64,000 bases of DNA, from assembly GCF_900128975.1 (NCBI RefSeq), contig NZ_FQVC01000012.1, positions 1 through 64,000 of the forward strand, read 5' to 3'. Below, piece by piece: positions 28,408-37,002 of this stretch. The stretch is from Devosia limi DSM 17137 (lineage in GTDB: Bacteria > Pseudomonadota > Alphaproteobacteria > Rhizobiales > Devosiaceae). Below the pieces are notes generated by a model. It made no database searches. It was not told the origin of the DNA and saw nothing but the letters and a program-made list of their open reading frames with translations. The position numbers and the translations under genes were made by a program. How positions within the stretch are numbered: position 1 is the stretch's first letter; every line of letters starts with the position of its first letter.

Positions 28408-28469
28408 GGCTCGGCAATTCCCCTGACGCCAAGGCCGCAGTTTTCGGCCTTATTTCCATCCCACCCACC

Positions 28470-28555
28470 GCGCTGCCCACGGGCTTGACCCGTGGGCCAC
28501 CATCGGTCCGGCACGTGTGGCGAGCGATCCCCGGGTCAAGCCCGGGGACAGCGCT
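28470..28555. repeat. Type C paired inverted repeat
   Basis: GCTGCCCACGGGCTTGACCC and its return arm, a loop containing CGGCACG, then GATCCCCGGGTCAAGCCCGG. Confidence 0.8.
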
Positions 28556-28652
28556 GTGATGGTGGAGACATTCAGCTTCGGCCTGGCCCATCCCGCTCTG
28601 GCGTCGTCACCCGGCTCGTCCGAATGACTTGCCCTTCCCTGCGCCCCTCCCG

Positions 28653-30923
28653 CTACGCCGCGGTACCCGCCCGCAATGTCCGCGCTGCGGCCACCAGATT
28701 TCCCAGCGCCGCCTCAACTTCCGGCCAGCCGCGTGTCTTCAACCCGCAATCGGGATTGACCCAGAGCTGCTCGGGCGCAATCGCCAGCGCCGCCTTGCGC
28801 AACATCGCTTCCATGTCGGCCTGGCTGGGCACGCGCGGGGAGTGAATGTCCCAGACGCCCGGCCCGATCTCGTTGGGATAGGCAAAGCTGGTGAACGCCT
28901 CGAGCAACTCCATGTCCGAGCGCGAGGTTTCGATCGAGATCACATCAGCGTCCAGCGCCGCGATGGCGTCCATGATGTCGCTGAATTCGGCGTAGCACAT
29001 ATGGGTGTGGATCTGCGTGTCGTCGCTTACCCCCGATGCCGCCAGCCGGAACGCATCGACCGACCAGTCCAGATACGCCGCCCAATCGCTCCGCCGCAGC
29101 GGCAGGCCCTCGCGCAGGGCCGGCTCGTCGATCTGGATGATGCCGATGCCGGCGCGCTCCAGGTCCTGCACTTCGTCGCGAATGGCGAGCGCGATCTGCC
29201 GGCAGGTCTGCGACCGCGGCTGGTCATCGCGCACAAAGCTCCATTGCAGGATGGTTACCGGCCCGGTCAACATGCCCTTCATCGGTCGTGCGGTCAGCGA
29301 TTGGGCAAAGGCCGACCACTTGACCGTCATCGGCGCCAGCCGCGTAACATCGCCATAAACCACCGGCGGCTTGACGCAGCGCGAGCCATAGGATTGCACC
29401 CAGCCATTGCGGGTAAAGGCATAGCCTTCCAGCTGCTCGCCGAAATATTCCACCATGTCGGTGCGCTCGAATTCGCCATGCACCAGCACGTCGAGCCCGA
29501 TCGCCTCCTGGACGCGCACTGTCTTCTCGGTCTCGGTCTTGAGAAAATCCTCATAGGCGATGGCGCCGATCTCGCCCCTGCGGAAAGCTGCCCGCGCCTC
29601 ACGCACCGCGCTGGTCTGCGGGAACGAGCCGATCGTCGTTGTGGGAAAGGCCGGCAGCGCGAATTTCTGCTTCTGCCGCTCGCGCCGCGTCGAAAAGGGA
29701 CTCACCCGGCTGAGATCGGCCGGAGTCACCGCCGCCAGCCGGGCCCGCACCGCCGGGTTGCTGGTGCGCGGCGAGGTCCGTCGCGATAGCACTGCCGCGG
29801 CGCTGGCGGCAAATGCCTCGGCCACTGCCGCGCGACCCTGCTGGATGGCTGTGGTCAGCGCCACCACTTCCTCCAGCTTCTGGGTGGCAAAGGCCAGCCA
29901 GGACTTGAGTTCGGTGTCGATGCCGGTTTCTCCCGCCAGGTCGACCGGGCTATGCAGCAGTGAGCAGGACGGCGCGATTTCGAGCCGCTCCGGGCCGAGC
30001 ACCGACCAGGCCGCATCGACAACAGCCGATTGCCTCGCCAGGTCGGTTCGCCAGATATTGCGGCCATCGACAATGCCGATCGACAGCACCTTGTCGGCCG
30101 GCAGTGCCTTGAGGACGACCGGCAATTGCTCCGGCGCCCGCACCAGGTCGATATGCAGCCCCGCCACCGGCAGGCTGGTGGCGAGTTCGGCATTGTCGCC
30201 CAGGCCCTCGAAATAGCTGGTCAGCATGATCGATGGCGCCAGCGGGGCCAGCGCCGCATAGGCCTTGGCAAAGGCAGCCCGCTGCGCATCGCTCAGGTCC
30301 AGCGCCAGCACCGGCTCGTCGATCTGCACCCAGTCGGCGCCTGCCGCCTTCAACTCAGCCAGCAGCTGGCCATAGGCCGGCAGCAGCTGGTCCAGCAGAT
30401 CCAGCGGCGCCAACTCCGCATCCTTGGCCTTGCCGAGGCTGAGATAGGTCACCGGCCCAATCAGAACCGGGCGGGTGTGAATGCCCAGCGCCCGCGCTTC
30501 AAGAAATTCGTCGATGGGTTTGCGGGCGCTCAGCGCAAAGCGCTGCCCGGCATGAAATTCGGGGACGATGAAGTGGTAATTGGTGTCGAACCACTTGGTC
30601 ATCTCCATTGCCGGCGCTGCAGCCGTCCCGCGCGCCATGGCGAAATAGGTATCGAGCCCCGCTTTCTCCCCGGCAAAACGTGGGGGCACCGCGCCGAGCA
30701 CCGCGGTCAGGTCCAGCACCTGGTCGTAGAGCGAAAAGTCATTGGAGGGGATCACCTCAATCCCCTTGTCCCGTTGCAATTGCCAGTGGCGGGCGCGCAA
30801 TTCGGCGGCGATCGCGAGAAGCCTCGCCGCGTCACTTTCCCCTTGCCAATAGCGTTCGAGGGCCTTCTTGAGTTCACGATGCGCGCCGATGCGCGGAAAA
30901 CCGAGATTGGATGAGCGTGTCAT
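28653..30923 (-). CDS. metE: Cobalamin-independent methionine synthase MetE
   Basis: Transfers methyl from 5-methyl-THF-triglutamate to homocysteine using zinc instead of B12. The 756-residue product begins [20 protein letters not shown] and has the two homologous barrels: the N-terminal one with [17 protein letters not shown], the C-terminal catalytic one with [46 protein letters not shown] (zinc His and Cys) and NPDCGLKTR (zinc Cys). A cobalamin riboswitch lies upstream on the same strand, so expression should fall when B12 is plentiful and MetH can work. Confidence 0.97.
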   Translation of the reverse strand: MTRSSNLGFPRIGAHRELKKALERYWQGESDAARLLAIAAELRARHWQLQRDKGIEVIPSNDFSLYDQVLDLTAVLGAVPPRFAGEKAGLDTYFAMARGTAAAPAMEMTKWFDTNYHFIVPEFHAGQRFALSARKPIDEFLEARALGIHTRPVLIGPVTYLSLGKAKDAELAPLDLLDQLLPAYGQLLAELKAAGADWVQIDEPVLALDLSDAQRAAFAKAYAALAPLAPSIMLTSYFEGLGDNAELATSLPVAGLHIDLVRAPEQLPVVLKALPADKVLSIGIVDGRNIWRTDLARQSAVVDAAWSVLGPERLEIAPSCSLLHSPVDLAGETGIDTELKSWLAFATQKLEEVVALTTAIQQGRAAVAEAFAASAAAVLSRRTSPRTSNPAVRARLAAVTPADLSRVSPFSTRRERQKQKFALPAFPTTTIGSFPQTSAVREARAAFRRGEIGAIAYEDFLKTETEKTVRVQEAIGLDVLVHGEFERTDMVEYFGEQLEGYAFTRNGWVQSYGSRCVKPPVVYGDVTRLAPMTVKWSAFAQSLTARPMKGMLTGPVTILQWSFVRDDQPRSQTCRQIALAIRDEVQDLERAGIGIIQIDEPALREGLPLRRSDWAAYLDWSVDAFRLAASGVSDDTQIHTHMCYAEFSDIMDAIAALDADVISIETSRSDMELLEAFTSFAYPNEIGPGVWDIHSPRVPSQADMEAMLRKAALAIAPEQLWVNPDCGLKTRGWPEVEAALGNLVAAARTLRAGTAA

Positions 30924-30955
30924 ATCAATGCCTATGGGCTAGGGCGTGCCGCCAG

Positions 30956-30984
30956 CGGCGCGCAGGCCAAAAGGCCGCGCGCGA
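30956..30984 (-). promoter_or_regulatory. GC-rich hairpin just before metE
   Basis: Arms GCGCGCGGCC and GGCCTGCGCGC (minus strand, one bulged base) around TTTT, ending about 33 bases before the metE ATG. No T-run follows. It could be the expression platform that blocks translation or stops transcription in the B12-bound state. Confidence 0.4.
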
Positions 30985-31177
30985 ACAGGCGTCCGCCGGT
31001 CAGTTCAGTTCGGAAATAAGGATAGGTTAGGGCGAAAGCCCCGGCCGTCAGGCCGTGCGCGAGCGTCGCATTCGCATGGAATGGCGCGGGCTGGAATGGC
31101 GATGGGCGTCGATACGAGCCGTCATTGGTCTGTCCTCATGCCGACCCACCCCGGACGGCGCATTGGAATTGCAATCC

Positions 31178-31340
31178 ATGGTCGGTCTCCTGGCTCGCGG
31201 GTCGTCCGGGCGCTCGCCTTCCCAGCACATGCCAGTGGCCATTGAGCGCTCGTCACCGCCTACAGTTGCGGGGGCAGCTTCGGACTTGTGGAATCCCACG
31301 CACCGAATTCCCGGTTATCCCCTCGCAGGGACCGTGAACA
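31178..31340 (-). promoter_or_regulatory. Cobalamin riboswitch of metE
   Basis: Read on the minus strand, the conserved core appears in order: GGGAATTCGGTG (31312-31301), GCTGCCCCCGCAACTG (31278-31263), GGCCACTGGC with TGGGAAGGC (31240-31216), and the B12 box GAGCCAGGAGACCGACC (31196-31180). These are the adenosylcobalamin riboswitch consensus blocks. It controls metE, about 255 bases further downstream. Confidence 0.92.
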
Positions 31341-31369
31341 CCGCCAAACTGCCCCAGCCGGACTACCCT

Positions 31370-31409
31370 GTCAACAGTGATATAAAGAAAGCTTTATATC
31401 ACTGTTGAC
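31370..31409. promoter_or_regulatory. 40-base perfect palindrome between the metE leader and the kinase gene
   Basis: Two perfect 18-base arms, GTCAACAGTGATATAAAG and CTTTATATCACTGTTGAC, around AAAG. It is AT-rich in a GC-rich genome and lies 30 bases upstream of the metE riboswitch and 68 bases before the kinase start, so it probably overlaps one or both promoters. It contains TTGACA on the minus strand at its edge. Operator for an unidentified dimeric regulator or a small mobile-element relic are both possible. Confidence 0.6.
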
Positions 31410-31477
31410 CGCGCACCGTCTTGCCTCGGCCGGCCCGGCGGCTTAGGACCAGCAGGCAATGGAGGCACTGGACCCGC

Positions 31478-32026
31478 ATGCGCTTGGCCGTCACCGGCAC
31501 TCACGGCACCGGCAAGACCACCCTCGTCGAGGCTTTTGCCGCGGCCGCGCCGGCCTATGAAAGCGTCGCCGAGCCCTATTGGCTACTGGTCCAGCAAGGC
31601 ACGCCCTTCGCCGATGGCGCTGATATCGCCGATCTCGAGGAACAGCTCGAACAGAGCTGCAGCCTGATCCTGGCCTCCGCTGCGCAGCCCGACGTCATCT
31701 ATGACCGTTGCCCGCTCGATTTCATTGCCTATCTCGATGTGGTCAGTGCCGGGGAGGGGTTTGAATGGACGCCCTCCGGCAAGCTGTTGATCCGCATCGA
31801 AAAGGCGCTGGCCACGCTCGACCTGCTGGTCTTCCTGCCGCTATCGCGCCCCGACGAGATCACGGTCCCCATCGAATATCCAAAACTGCGCGCCCGCGTC
31901 GATACCCGCCTCAAGGCCATGCTGCGCGAAGACGATCTTGGCCTGCTCGAGGCCGGACCCCGGATCGTCGAGATTGCCGGAAGTCCGGCTCACCGCTTGG
32001 CCCAATTGCTGGCGGCGACAGGTTAG
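31478..32026 (+). CDS. P-loop NTPase / nucleoside-kinase-like (AAA_28 type)
   Basis: A 182-residue protein with a Walker A loop at its very start (VTGTHGTGKTTLVEAF), an ESVAEPYWLL segment, VIYDRCPLDFIAYLD (the DRxxxD of deoxynucleoside or nicotinamide-riboside-type kinases), and a LARVDTRLKAMLRED-type lid region near the C-terminus. It resembles the AAA_28/NadR kinase-like group. The substrate is unknown. ATG 31478 fits the P-loop start; upstream codons lack similarity. It stands alone between two cobalamin riboswitches and faces the same way as nrdA. Confidence 0.75.
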   Translation: MRLAVTGTHGTGKTTLVEAFAAAAPAYESVAEPYWLLVQQGTPFADGADIADLEEQLEQSCSLILASAAQPDVIYDRCPLDFIAYLDVVSAGEGFEWTPSGKLLIRIEKALATLDLLVFLPLSRPDEITVPIEYPKLRARVDTRLKAMLREDDLGLLEAGPRIVEIAGSPAHRLAQLLAATG

Positions 32027-32311
32027 GCTGCCGCCATGTCCCCGGCAGGGCGCGGCATCTTGGACAAGGCCGCGTGATGGCTTTATGCCGTTCTCAAACA
32101 CCGGGCTGCCCACGGGCTTGACCCGTGGGTCATTCTCAACTCGGCACGTATGAGGAGTGATCCCCGGGTCAAGCCCGGGGACAGCCCTGTGGGTTTTGCA
32201 ACGGTGGTGCGAAGGGGTCGGCTATGCTCCGTGCCACCCACCCACAGGCCCAAATCCCAAAAAACCCGATTGACGGAATCAGCGGCGCGGCCCCATATGT
32301 TGTGTGTCGCG
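32027..32311. other. Spacer between kinase gene and nrdA riboswitch
   Basis: 285 bases with no supported gene. It contains a Type C repeat pair at 32104-32189. The rest should hold the nrdA promoter, but I see no clear -35/-10 pair. Confidence 0.6.
32104..32189. repeat. Type C paired inverted repeat
   Basis: GCTGCCCACGGGCTTGACCC and its return arm, loop with CTCGGCACG, then GATCCCCGGGTCAAGCCCGG with GGACAGC. It is nearly the same as 28470-28555 including parts of the loop. Confidence 0.8.
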
Positions 32312-32474
32312 GTCCCGCGCTATCAATATCGTGGGCTAAGAGGGAAGCCGGTGTAATTCCGACGCTGCCCCCGCAACTGTAAACGGCGAGCCAACTGCTA
32401 GCATAACCACTGAAACCCGCGGGTTTTGGGAAGGTGGCAGTGGGCGTCGAGCCGTGAGTCAGGAGACCTGCCGC
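32312..32474 (+). promoter_or_regulatory. Cobalamin riboswitch of nrdA-nrdB
   Basis: Conserved blocks in order on the plus strand: GGGAAGCCGGTGTAATTCC (32342), GCTGCCCCCGCAACTGTAA (32364), CCACTG with TGGGAAGGTGGCAGTGGG (32408-32444), and the B12 box GAGTCAGGAGACCTGCC (32456-32472). A hairpin CTGCCG-CGA-CGGCAG (32468-32482) overlaps the 3' end of the B12 box and could compete with it. nrdA starts 121 bases later. Confidence 0.94.
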
Positions 32475-32594
32475 GACGGCAGAAATTATCCACGGGCGGG
32501 GTGTCTCGATGGGTCGTTTGCGGGCAGGTGGCTTTCGGCCGCCGGCATTACGCACGCGTCCTTGCGGCCTCCGTCCCCAACATCCGGGGTGCCG

Positions 32595-35477
32595 ATGTCG
32601 CAAAGTCTAGAAACCACCAAGCCGCTGCCGAGCGTGCTGGCCGATCTCGCCAGGACCGGGTCCGAGCCTGCATTCAATGTCATCAAGCGCGATGGCACGA
32701 CCTCGCCCTTCGATCCCTCCAAGATCGCCATTGCGCTGACCAAGGCGTTCCTCGCGGTTGAAGGCACCGAAGCCAGCGCTTCGCGCCGGGTGCATGAAAT
32801 CGTCGATGCTCTGACCGGCGAGATCGTCGCCAACCTGACCCGCCGCGCCGCCAATGGCCGCACCTTCCATATCGAGGATATCCAGGACCAGGTGGAGCTG
32901 TCGCTGATGCGCGGCGAACACCACAAGGTGGCGCGCGCCTATGTGCTCTACCGTGCCCATCAGGCCGAAAAGCGAGCCCAGGCCGCCCCCGCGCCCGCCG
33001 ATGCGCCGAGCCTGCGCATGAAGGATGCTGCCGGCAATCTCGTCACGCTCGATGGCGCCCGCCTTGCCCGCATCATCGACGAAGCCTGTGCCGGTCTCGA
33101 CGGCGTCTCAGCCGATCTGGTGCTGAGCGAGGCGCGCCGCAATCTCTATGACGGTATCTCGCTTGACGAACTGGCGCTGGCGCCGATCCTGGCCGCCCGC
33201 ACGCTGGTCGAAACCGAGCCGAACTACTCCCAGGTCAGTGCCCGCCTGCTGCTCGACAAGCTGCGCCGCGAAGTCCTGAGCTTCGTCCATGGCCGCCCCG
33301 ACCAGGCAACCCAGTCGGAAATGGCGGCGCGTTATGCCGAATATTTCCCGGCCTATATCCAGACCGGCGTCGATGCCGACATGCTCGATCCAGAGCTGGC
33401 GCGTTTCGATATCGCCCGTCTTGCCGCCGCCATCGTGCCGGCGCGTGACCTGCAGTTCCAGTATCTGGGCCTGCAGACCCTTTACGACCGCTATTTCCTG
33501 CATGTCGAAAACACCCGCTACGAGCTGCCGCAGGCCTTTTTCATGCGCGTGGCCATGGGCCTCGCCATCCGCGAAGTCGACCGCGAAACCCGTGCCATCG
33601 AGTTCTATAACCTGCTGTCGAGCTTTGATTTCATGGCCTCGACGCCGACCCTATTCAATGCCGGTACCCGCCGCCCGCAACTGTCGTCCTGCTTCCTGAC
33701 CACGGTGGATGACGATCTCGACGGCATCTTCAAGTCGATCAAGGACAATGCCCTCTTGGCCAAGTATTCCGGCGGCCTGGGCAATGACTGGACCCCGGTG
33801 CGCGGCCTTGGCGCCCATATCAAGGGCACCAATGGCGAGAGCCAGGGCGTCGTGCCCTTCCTCAAGGTGGCCAATGATACCGCCATTGCCGTCAACCAGG
33901 GCGGCAAGCGCAAGGGCGCCGTCTGCGCCTATCTCGAAACCTGGCACATCGACATCGAGGAATTCCTCGACCTGCGCAAGAATACCGGCGACGACCGCCG
34001 TCGCACCCATGACATGAACACCGCCAATTGGGTGCCCGACCTGTTCATGCAGCGCGTCGAAGCCAATGGCGATTGGACCCTGTTCTCGCCCAATGAAGTG
34101 CCCAGGCTGCACGATCTCTTCGGCAAGGCGTTCAAATCGGCCTATGAGCAGGCCGAAGCTGATGCTGCCGCCGGCAAGATCAAGATCTTCCGCACCGTCC
34201 GCGCGCTCGACCTCTGGCGCAAGATGCTGACCATGCTGTTCGAGACCGGCCATCCCTGGATCACCTTCAAGGATCCCTGCAATATCCGCTCGCCGCAGCA
34301 GCATATCGGCGTCGTGCACTCGTCCAATCTGTGCACCGAAATCACGCTCAACACCTCCAAGGATGAGGTTGCGGTGTGCAATCTGGGTTCGGTGAACCTG
34401 GCCGCCCACATCACCGACACGGGCCTCGACCACGCCCGCCTGCAGCGCACGGTCCGCACCGCCCTGCGCATGCTCGACAATGTGGTTGATATCAATTTCT
34501 ACACCATCCCCGAGGCGCGCCGCTCCAATCTCAAGCACCGTCCGGTGGGCCTTGGCCTCATGGGCTTCCAGGATGCGCTGCAGCTGCTGGGCATTCCCTA
34601 TGCCTCGGACGCCGCTGTCGCCTTCGCCGATACCAGCATGGAAGCCATCGCCTATCACGCCATCCACGCCTCGACCGAACTGGCCGAGGAACGCGGCCGC
34701 TATGCCAGCTTTGACGGTTCGCTCTGGAGCCAGGGCATCCTGCCGATCGACTCGATCGAACTGCTGGCCGAGGCCCGCGGCGGCCTCGATATGGACCGCA
34801 GCCAGACCCTCGACTGGGCGGCCCTGCGCCAGCGCGTCGTCACCCTGGGCATGCGCAATTCCAACGTCATGGCCATCGCACCGACCGCGACCATCTCCAA
34901 CATTGTCGGGGTCAGTCAGTCGATCGAGCCCGGCTACCAGAACCTCTTCGTCAAATCCAACATGTCCGGCGATTTCACCGTGGTGAACGCCCTCCTGGTG
35001 CGCGACCTCAAGGCCCGTGGCCTCTGGGACGAGGTGATGATCTCCGACCTCAAATATTTCGACGGCAGCCTCGGCCAGATCGATCGCGTCCCCGCCGATC
35101 TCAAGGCGCTCTATGCCACAGCGTTCGAGATCGAGGCCTCCTGGCTGATCGAGGCGGCGGCCCGCCGCCAGAAGTGGATCGACCAGGCGCAGTCGCTCAA
35201 CCTCTACATCGCCAATCCCTCCGGCAAGGCGCTCGACGCGCTCTACCGTCTGGCCTGGAATGCCGGCCTCAAGACCACCTATTACCTGCGTTCTCGGTCC
35301 GCCACCCATGTCGAAAAATCGACGCTCAAGGGCACGGACGGCAAGCTGAATGCGGTGTCGTCGGTGATCGCTCCGGCGCCGGTCGCTCCCAAGCCGGTTG
35401 ATATCGCCGACATTCCCTTCGTCATCGAAGGCCAGGCCTGCTCGATCGACGATCCCGACTGCGAGGCATGCCAGTAG
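32595..35477 (+). CDS. nrdA: Ribonucleoside-diphosphate reductase, large subunit NrdA
   Basis: Catalytic subunit of class I ribonucleotide reductase. The 960-residue product has an ATP-cone at about residues 27-125 (FNVIKRDGTTSPFDPSKIA), a second cone-like domain at about 140-215 (VTLDGARLARIIDEACAG), the catalytic barrel with SNLCTEITLNT and AVCNLGSVNLAAH, GLGLMGFQDALQLLGIP, and NIVGVSQSIEPGYQNLF. It ends with Cys 949, 956 and 959 (CSIDDPDCEACQ) for thioredoxin-linked re-reduction. I place the start at ATG 32595, preceded by CGGGGTG; a longer frame reaches into the riboswitch and is rejected. nrdB follows after 142 bases. Confidence 0.96.
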   Translation: MSQSLETTKPLPSVLADLARTGSEPAFNVIKRDGTTSPFDPSKIAIALTKAFLAVEGTEASASRRVHEIVDALTGEIVANLTRRAANGRTFHIEDIQDQVELSLMRGEHHKVARAYVLYRAHQAEKRAQAAPAPADAPSLRMKDAAGNLVTLDGARLARIIDEACAGLDGVSADLVLSEARRNLYDGISLDELALAPILAARTLVETEPNYSQVSARLLLDKLRREVLSFVHGRPDQATQSEMAARYAEYFPAYIQTGVDADMLDPELARFDIARLAAAIVPARDLQFQYLGLQTLYDRYFLHVENTRYELPQAFFMRVAMGLAIREVDRETRAIEFYNLLSSFDFMASTPTLFNAGTRRPQLSSCFLTTVDDDLDGIFKSIKDNALLAKYSGGLGNDWTPVRGLGAHIKGTNGESQGVVPFLKVANDTAIAVNQGGKRKGAVCAYLETWHIDIEEFLDLRKNTGDDRRRTHDMNTANWVPDLFMQRVEANGDWTLFSPNEVPRLHDLFGKAFKSAYEQAEADAAAGKIKIFRTVRALDLWRKMLTMLFETGHPWITFKDPCNIRSPQQHIGVVHSSNLCTEITLNTSKDEVAVCNLGSVNLAAHITDTGLDHARLQRTVRTALRMLDNVVDINFYTIPEARRSNLKHRPVGLGLMGFQDALQLLGIPYASDAAVAFADTSMEAIAYHAIHASTELAEERGRYASFDGSLWSQGILPIDSIELLAEARGGLDMDRSQTLDWAALRQRVVTLGMRNSNVMAIAPTATISNIVGVSQSIEPGYQNLFVKSNMSGDFTVVNALLVRDLKARGLWDEVMISDLKYFDGSLGQIDRVPADLKALYATAFEIEASWLIEAAARRQKWIDQAQSLNLYIANPSGKALDALYRLAWNAGLKTTYYLRSRSATHVEKSTLKGTDGKLNAVSSVIAPAPVAPKPVDIADIPFVIEGQACSIDDPDCEACQ

Positions 35478-35498
35478 GGCGGGCCTTTCGCCCCACGC

Positions 35499-35584
35499 AC
35501 CGCGCTGTCCACGGGCTTGACCCGTGGACCAGCCCCCGCACGCGCCATGTTGGACATGGCCCTCGGATCAAGTCCGCGGGCAGG
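35499..35584. repeat. Type C paired inverted repeat inside the nrdA-nrdB gap
   Basis: GCTGTCCACGGGCTTGACCC and its return arm, then CCTCGGATCAAGTCCGCGGG. It occupies most of the 142-base gap between nrdA and nrdB. Confidence 0.75.
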
Positions 35585-35619
35585 ATAGCCTCGTTCAAAT
35601 GCAAAAATCAGGAGCCATC

Positions 35620-36729
35620 ATGACCAATCTCGACTGGGACGACACCCCAACCACCACCCCAGCCACCGACGCCGCTGATGCCACCGGGCTCGGCGCCATT
35701 GACCGCTCTGGCGGGCGCGTCTCGATCAGCGACAAGGCGATGATCAATGCCCGCGCCGACGTTAATCAGCTGCTGCCGCTCAAATACAAATGGGCTTGGG
35801 AGAAATACCTCTCCGGCTGCAACAACCACTGGATGCCCACCGAAGTCTCGATGCAGGCCGACATCGCCCTGTGGAAGTCGAGGGACGGTCTGACGGAGGA
35901 CGAGCGCCGCATGGTCAAGCGCAACCTCGGCTTCTTCGCCGCCTCCGAAAGCCTTGTCGCCAACAATATCGTCCTGGCCATCTATCGCCACCTGACCAAT
36001 CCCGAATGCCGGCAATATCTGTTGCGTCAGGCTTTCGAGGAGGCGGTGCATACCCACACGTTCCAGTACATCGTGGAAAGCTTGGGGCTCGACGAGGGCG
36101 AGCTGTTCAACATGTATCGCGAAGTGCCGTCCATCACCGACAAGGCAGCCTGGGCGCTCAAGCATACCCAGAGCCTCGACGATCCCAATTTCGCCACCGG
36201 CACCCCGGAAAACGACCAGGCGTTCCTGCGCGATCTCGTGGCCTTCTATGTGATTTTTGAGGGCATGTGGTTCTATACCGGCTTCGCCCAGATCCTGTCG
36301 CTGGGCCGCCGCAACAAGATGGTCGGCATTGCCGAGCAGTACCAATACATCCTGCGCGACGAGTCCATTCACCTCAATTTCGGCATCGACGTCATCAACC
36401 AGATCAAGCAGGAAAACCCCCATCTCTGGACGACGGACTTCCAGGATGAACTGCGCGGCATGCTGCGCGATGCGGCCGATCTCGAAGCCGCCTATGCCCG
36501 CGATACCATGCCGCGCGGCCAGCTCGGGCTCAACGCCGAGCTCTGCGCGCAATACATGCATTTCATCGCCAACCGCCGCTGCGCCCAGCTGGGGCTGGAG
36601 CCGGTGTTTGCCCCGGCGGAAAATCCCTTCCCCTGGATGAGCGAGGTGATGGACCTCAAGAAGGAGAAGAACTTCTTTGAAAGCCGCGTCATCGAATACC
36701 AGTCCGGCGGTTCGCTGAGCTGGGAATAG
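35620..36729 (+). CDS. nrdB: Ribonucleotide reductase small subunit NrdB, probable class Ic type
   Basis: Generates the radical or oxidised metal cofactor for NrdA. The 369-residue ferritin-like protein has metal ligands in [10 protein letters not shown] (Glu75), [23 protein letters not shown] (Glu141, His144), [11 protein letters not shown] and [10 protein letters not shown]. The residue that should be the radical Tyr, four after His144, is Phe148 (codon TTC at 36061). Phe at this site is the mark of class Ic R2 proteins with a Mn/Fe cofactor, as in Chlamydia. AGGAG precedes ATG 35620. It shares the B12-riboswitch transcript with nrdA unless a promoter lies in the gap. Confidence 0.95.
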   Translation: MTNLDWDDTPTTTPATDAADATGLGAIDRSGGRVSISDKAMINARADVNQLLPLKYKWAWEKYLSGCNNHWMPTEVSMQADIALWKSRDGLTEDERRMVKRNLGFFAASESLVANNIVLAIYRHLTNPECRQYLLRQAFEEAVHTHTFQYIVESLGLDEGELFNMYREVPSITDKAAWALKHTQSLDDPNFATGTPENDQAFLRDLVAFYVIFEGMWFYTGFAQILSLGRRNKMVGIAEQYQYILRDESIHLNFGIDVINQIKQENPHLWTTDFQDELRGMLRDAADLEAAYARDTMPRGQLGLNAELCAQYMHFIANRRCAQLGLEPVFAPAENPFPWMSEVMDLKKEKNFFESRVIEYQSGGSLSWE

Positions 36730-36921
36730 GCGATTGGCCGGGTCAGCGTTGAGTTGATCCGGCCGCTTGCAACCACTTTATCTGTATCCAAGCGGCAACA
36801 CCGGGCCGGGACTTGAAATTTGCCCCATAAACCGGCCACAATTTCCCCGGAAAAGGCTCAGGCAGGCCGCGCGCCAGAGCCCCAAAAGGGATGACGCAGC
36901 GCGAGACGGCCCGGACCAGCC

Positions 36922-36937
36922 TTAACGTTCAAGTAAC
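36922..36937 (+). promoter_or_regulatory. Possible CtrA site upstream of PBP1A
   Basis: TTAA, seven bases, then GTAAC: one mismatch from the TTAA-N7-TTAAC consensus of the alphaproteobacterial cell-cycle regulator CtrA, 66 bases before the gene. A single imperfect match. Confidence 0.3.
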
Positions 36938-37002
36938 CTTTTGTTCCCCCCGATGGCGGAACCGGTTACAAGGCGCCAAACGCACCTTTCAGGGTTCACT
37001 CG

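Larger units (their letters stand above)
28273..28652. other. gyrB-metE convergent spacer, repeats only
   Basis: About 380 bases with no supported gene. It holds one element of each repeat family: a single Type A hairpin, a single Type B unit and a Type C pair. Confidence 0.7.

Noticed and set aside
31048..31299. 83-codon frame over the metE riboswitch
   Set aside because: It lies inside a structured RNA element with conserved non-coding blocks; no ribosome-binding site or homology.
32454..32594. 47-codon N-terminal extension of nrdA
   Set aside because: The frame runs back into the cobalamin riboswitch B12 box; the extra residues have no family similarity.
33651..35309. A 552-codon open frame antisense to nrdA
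   Set aside because: nrdA is certain; the reverse frame has no signature and no ribosome-binding site.
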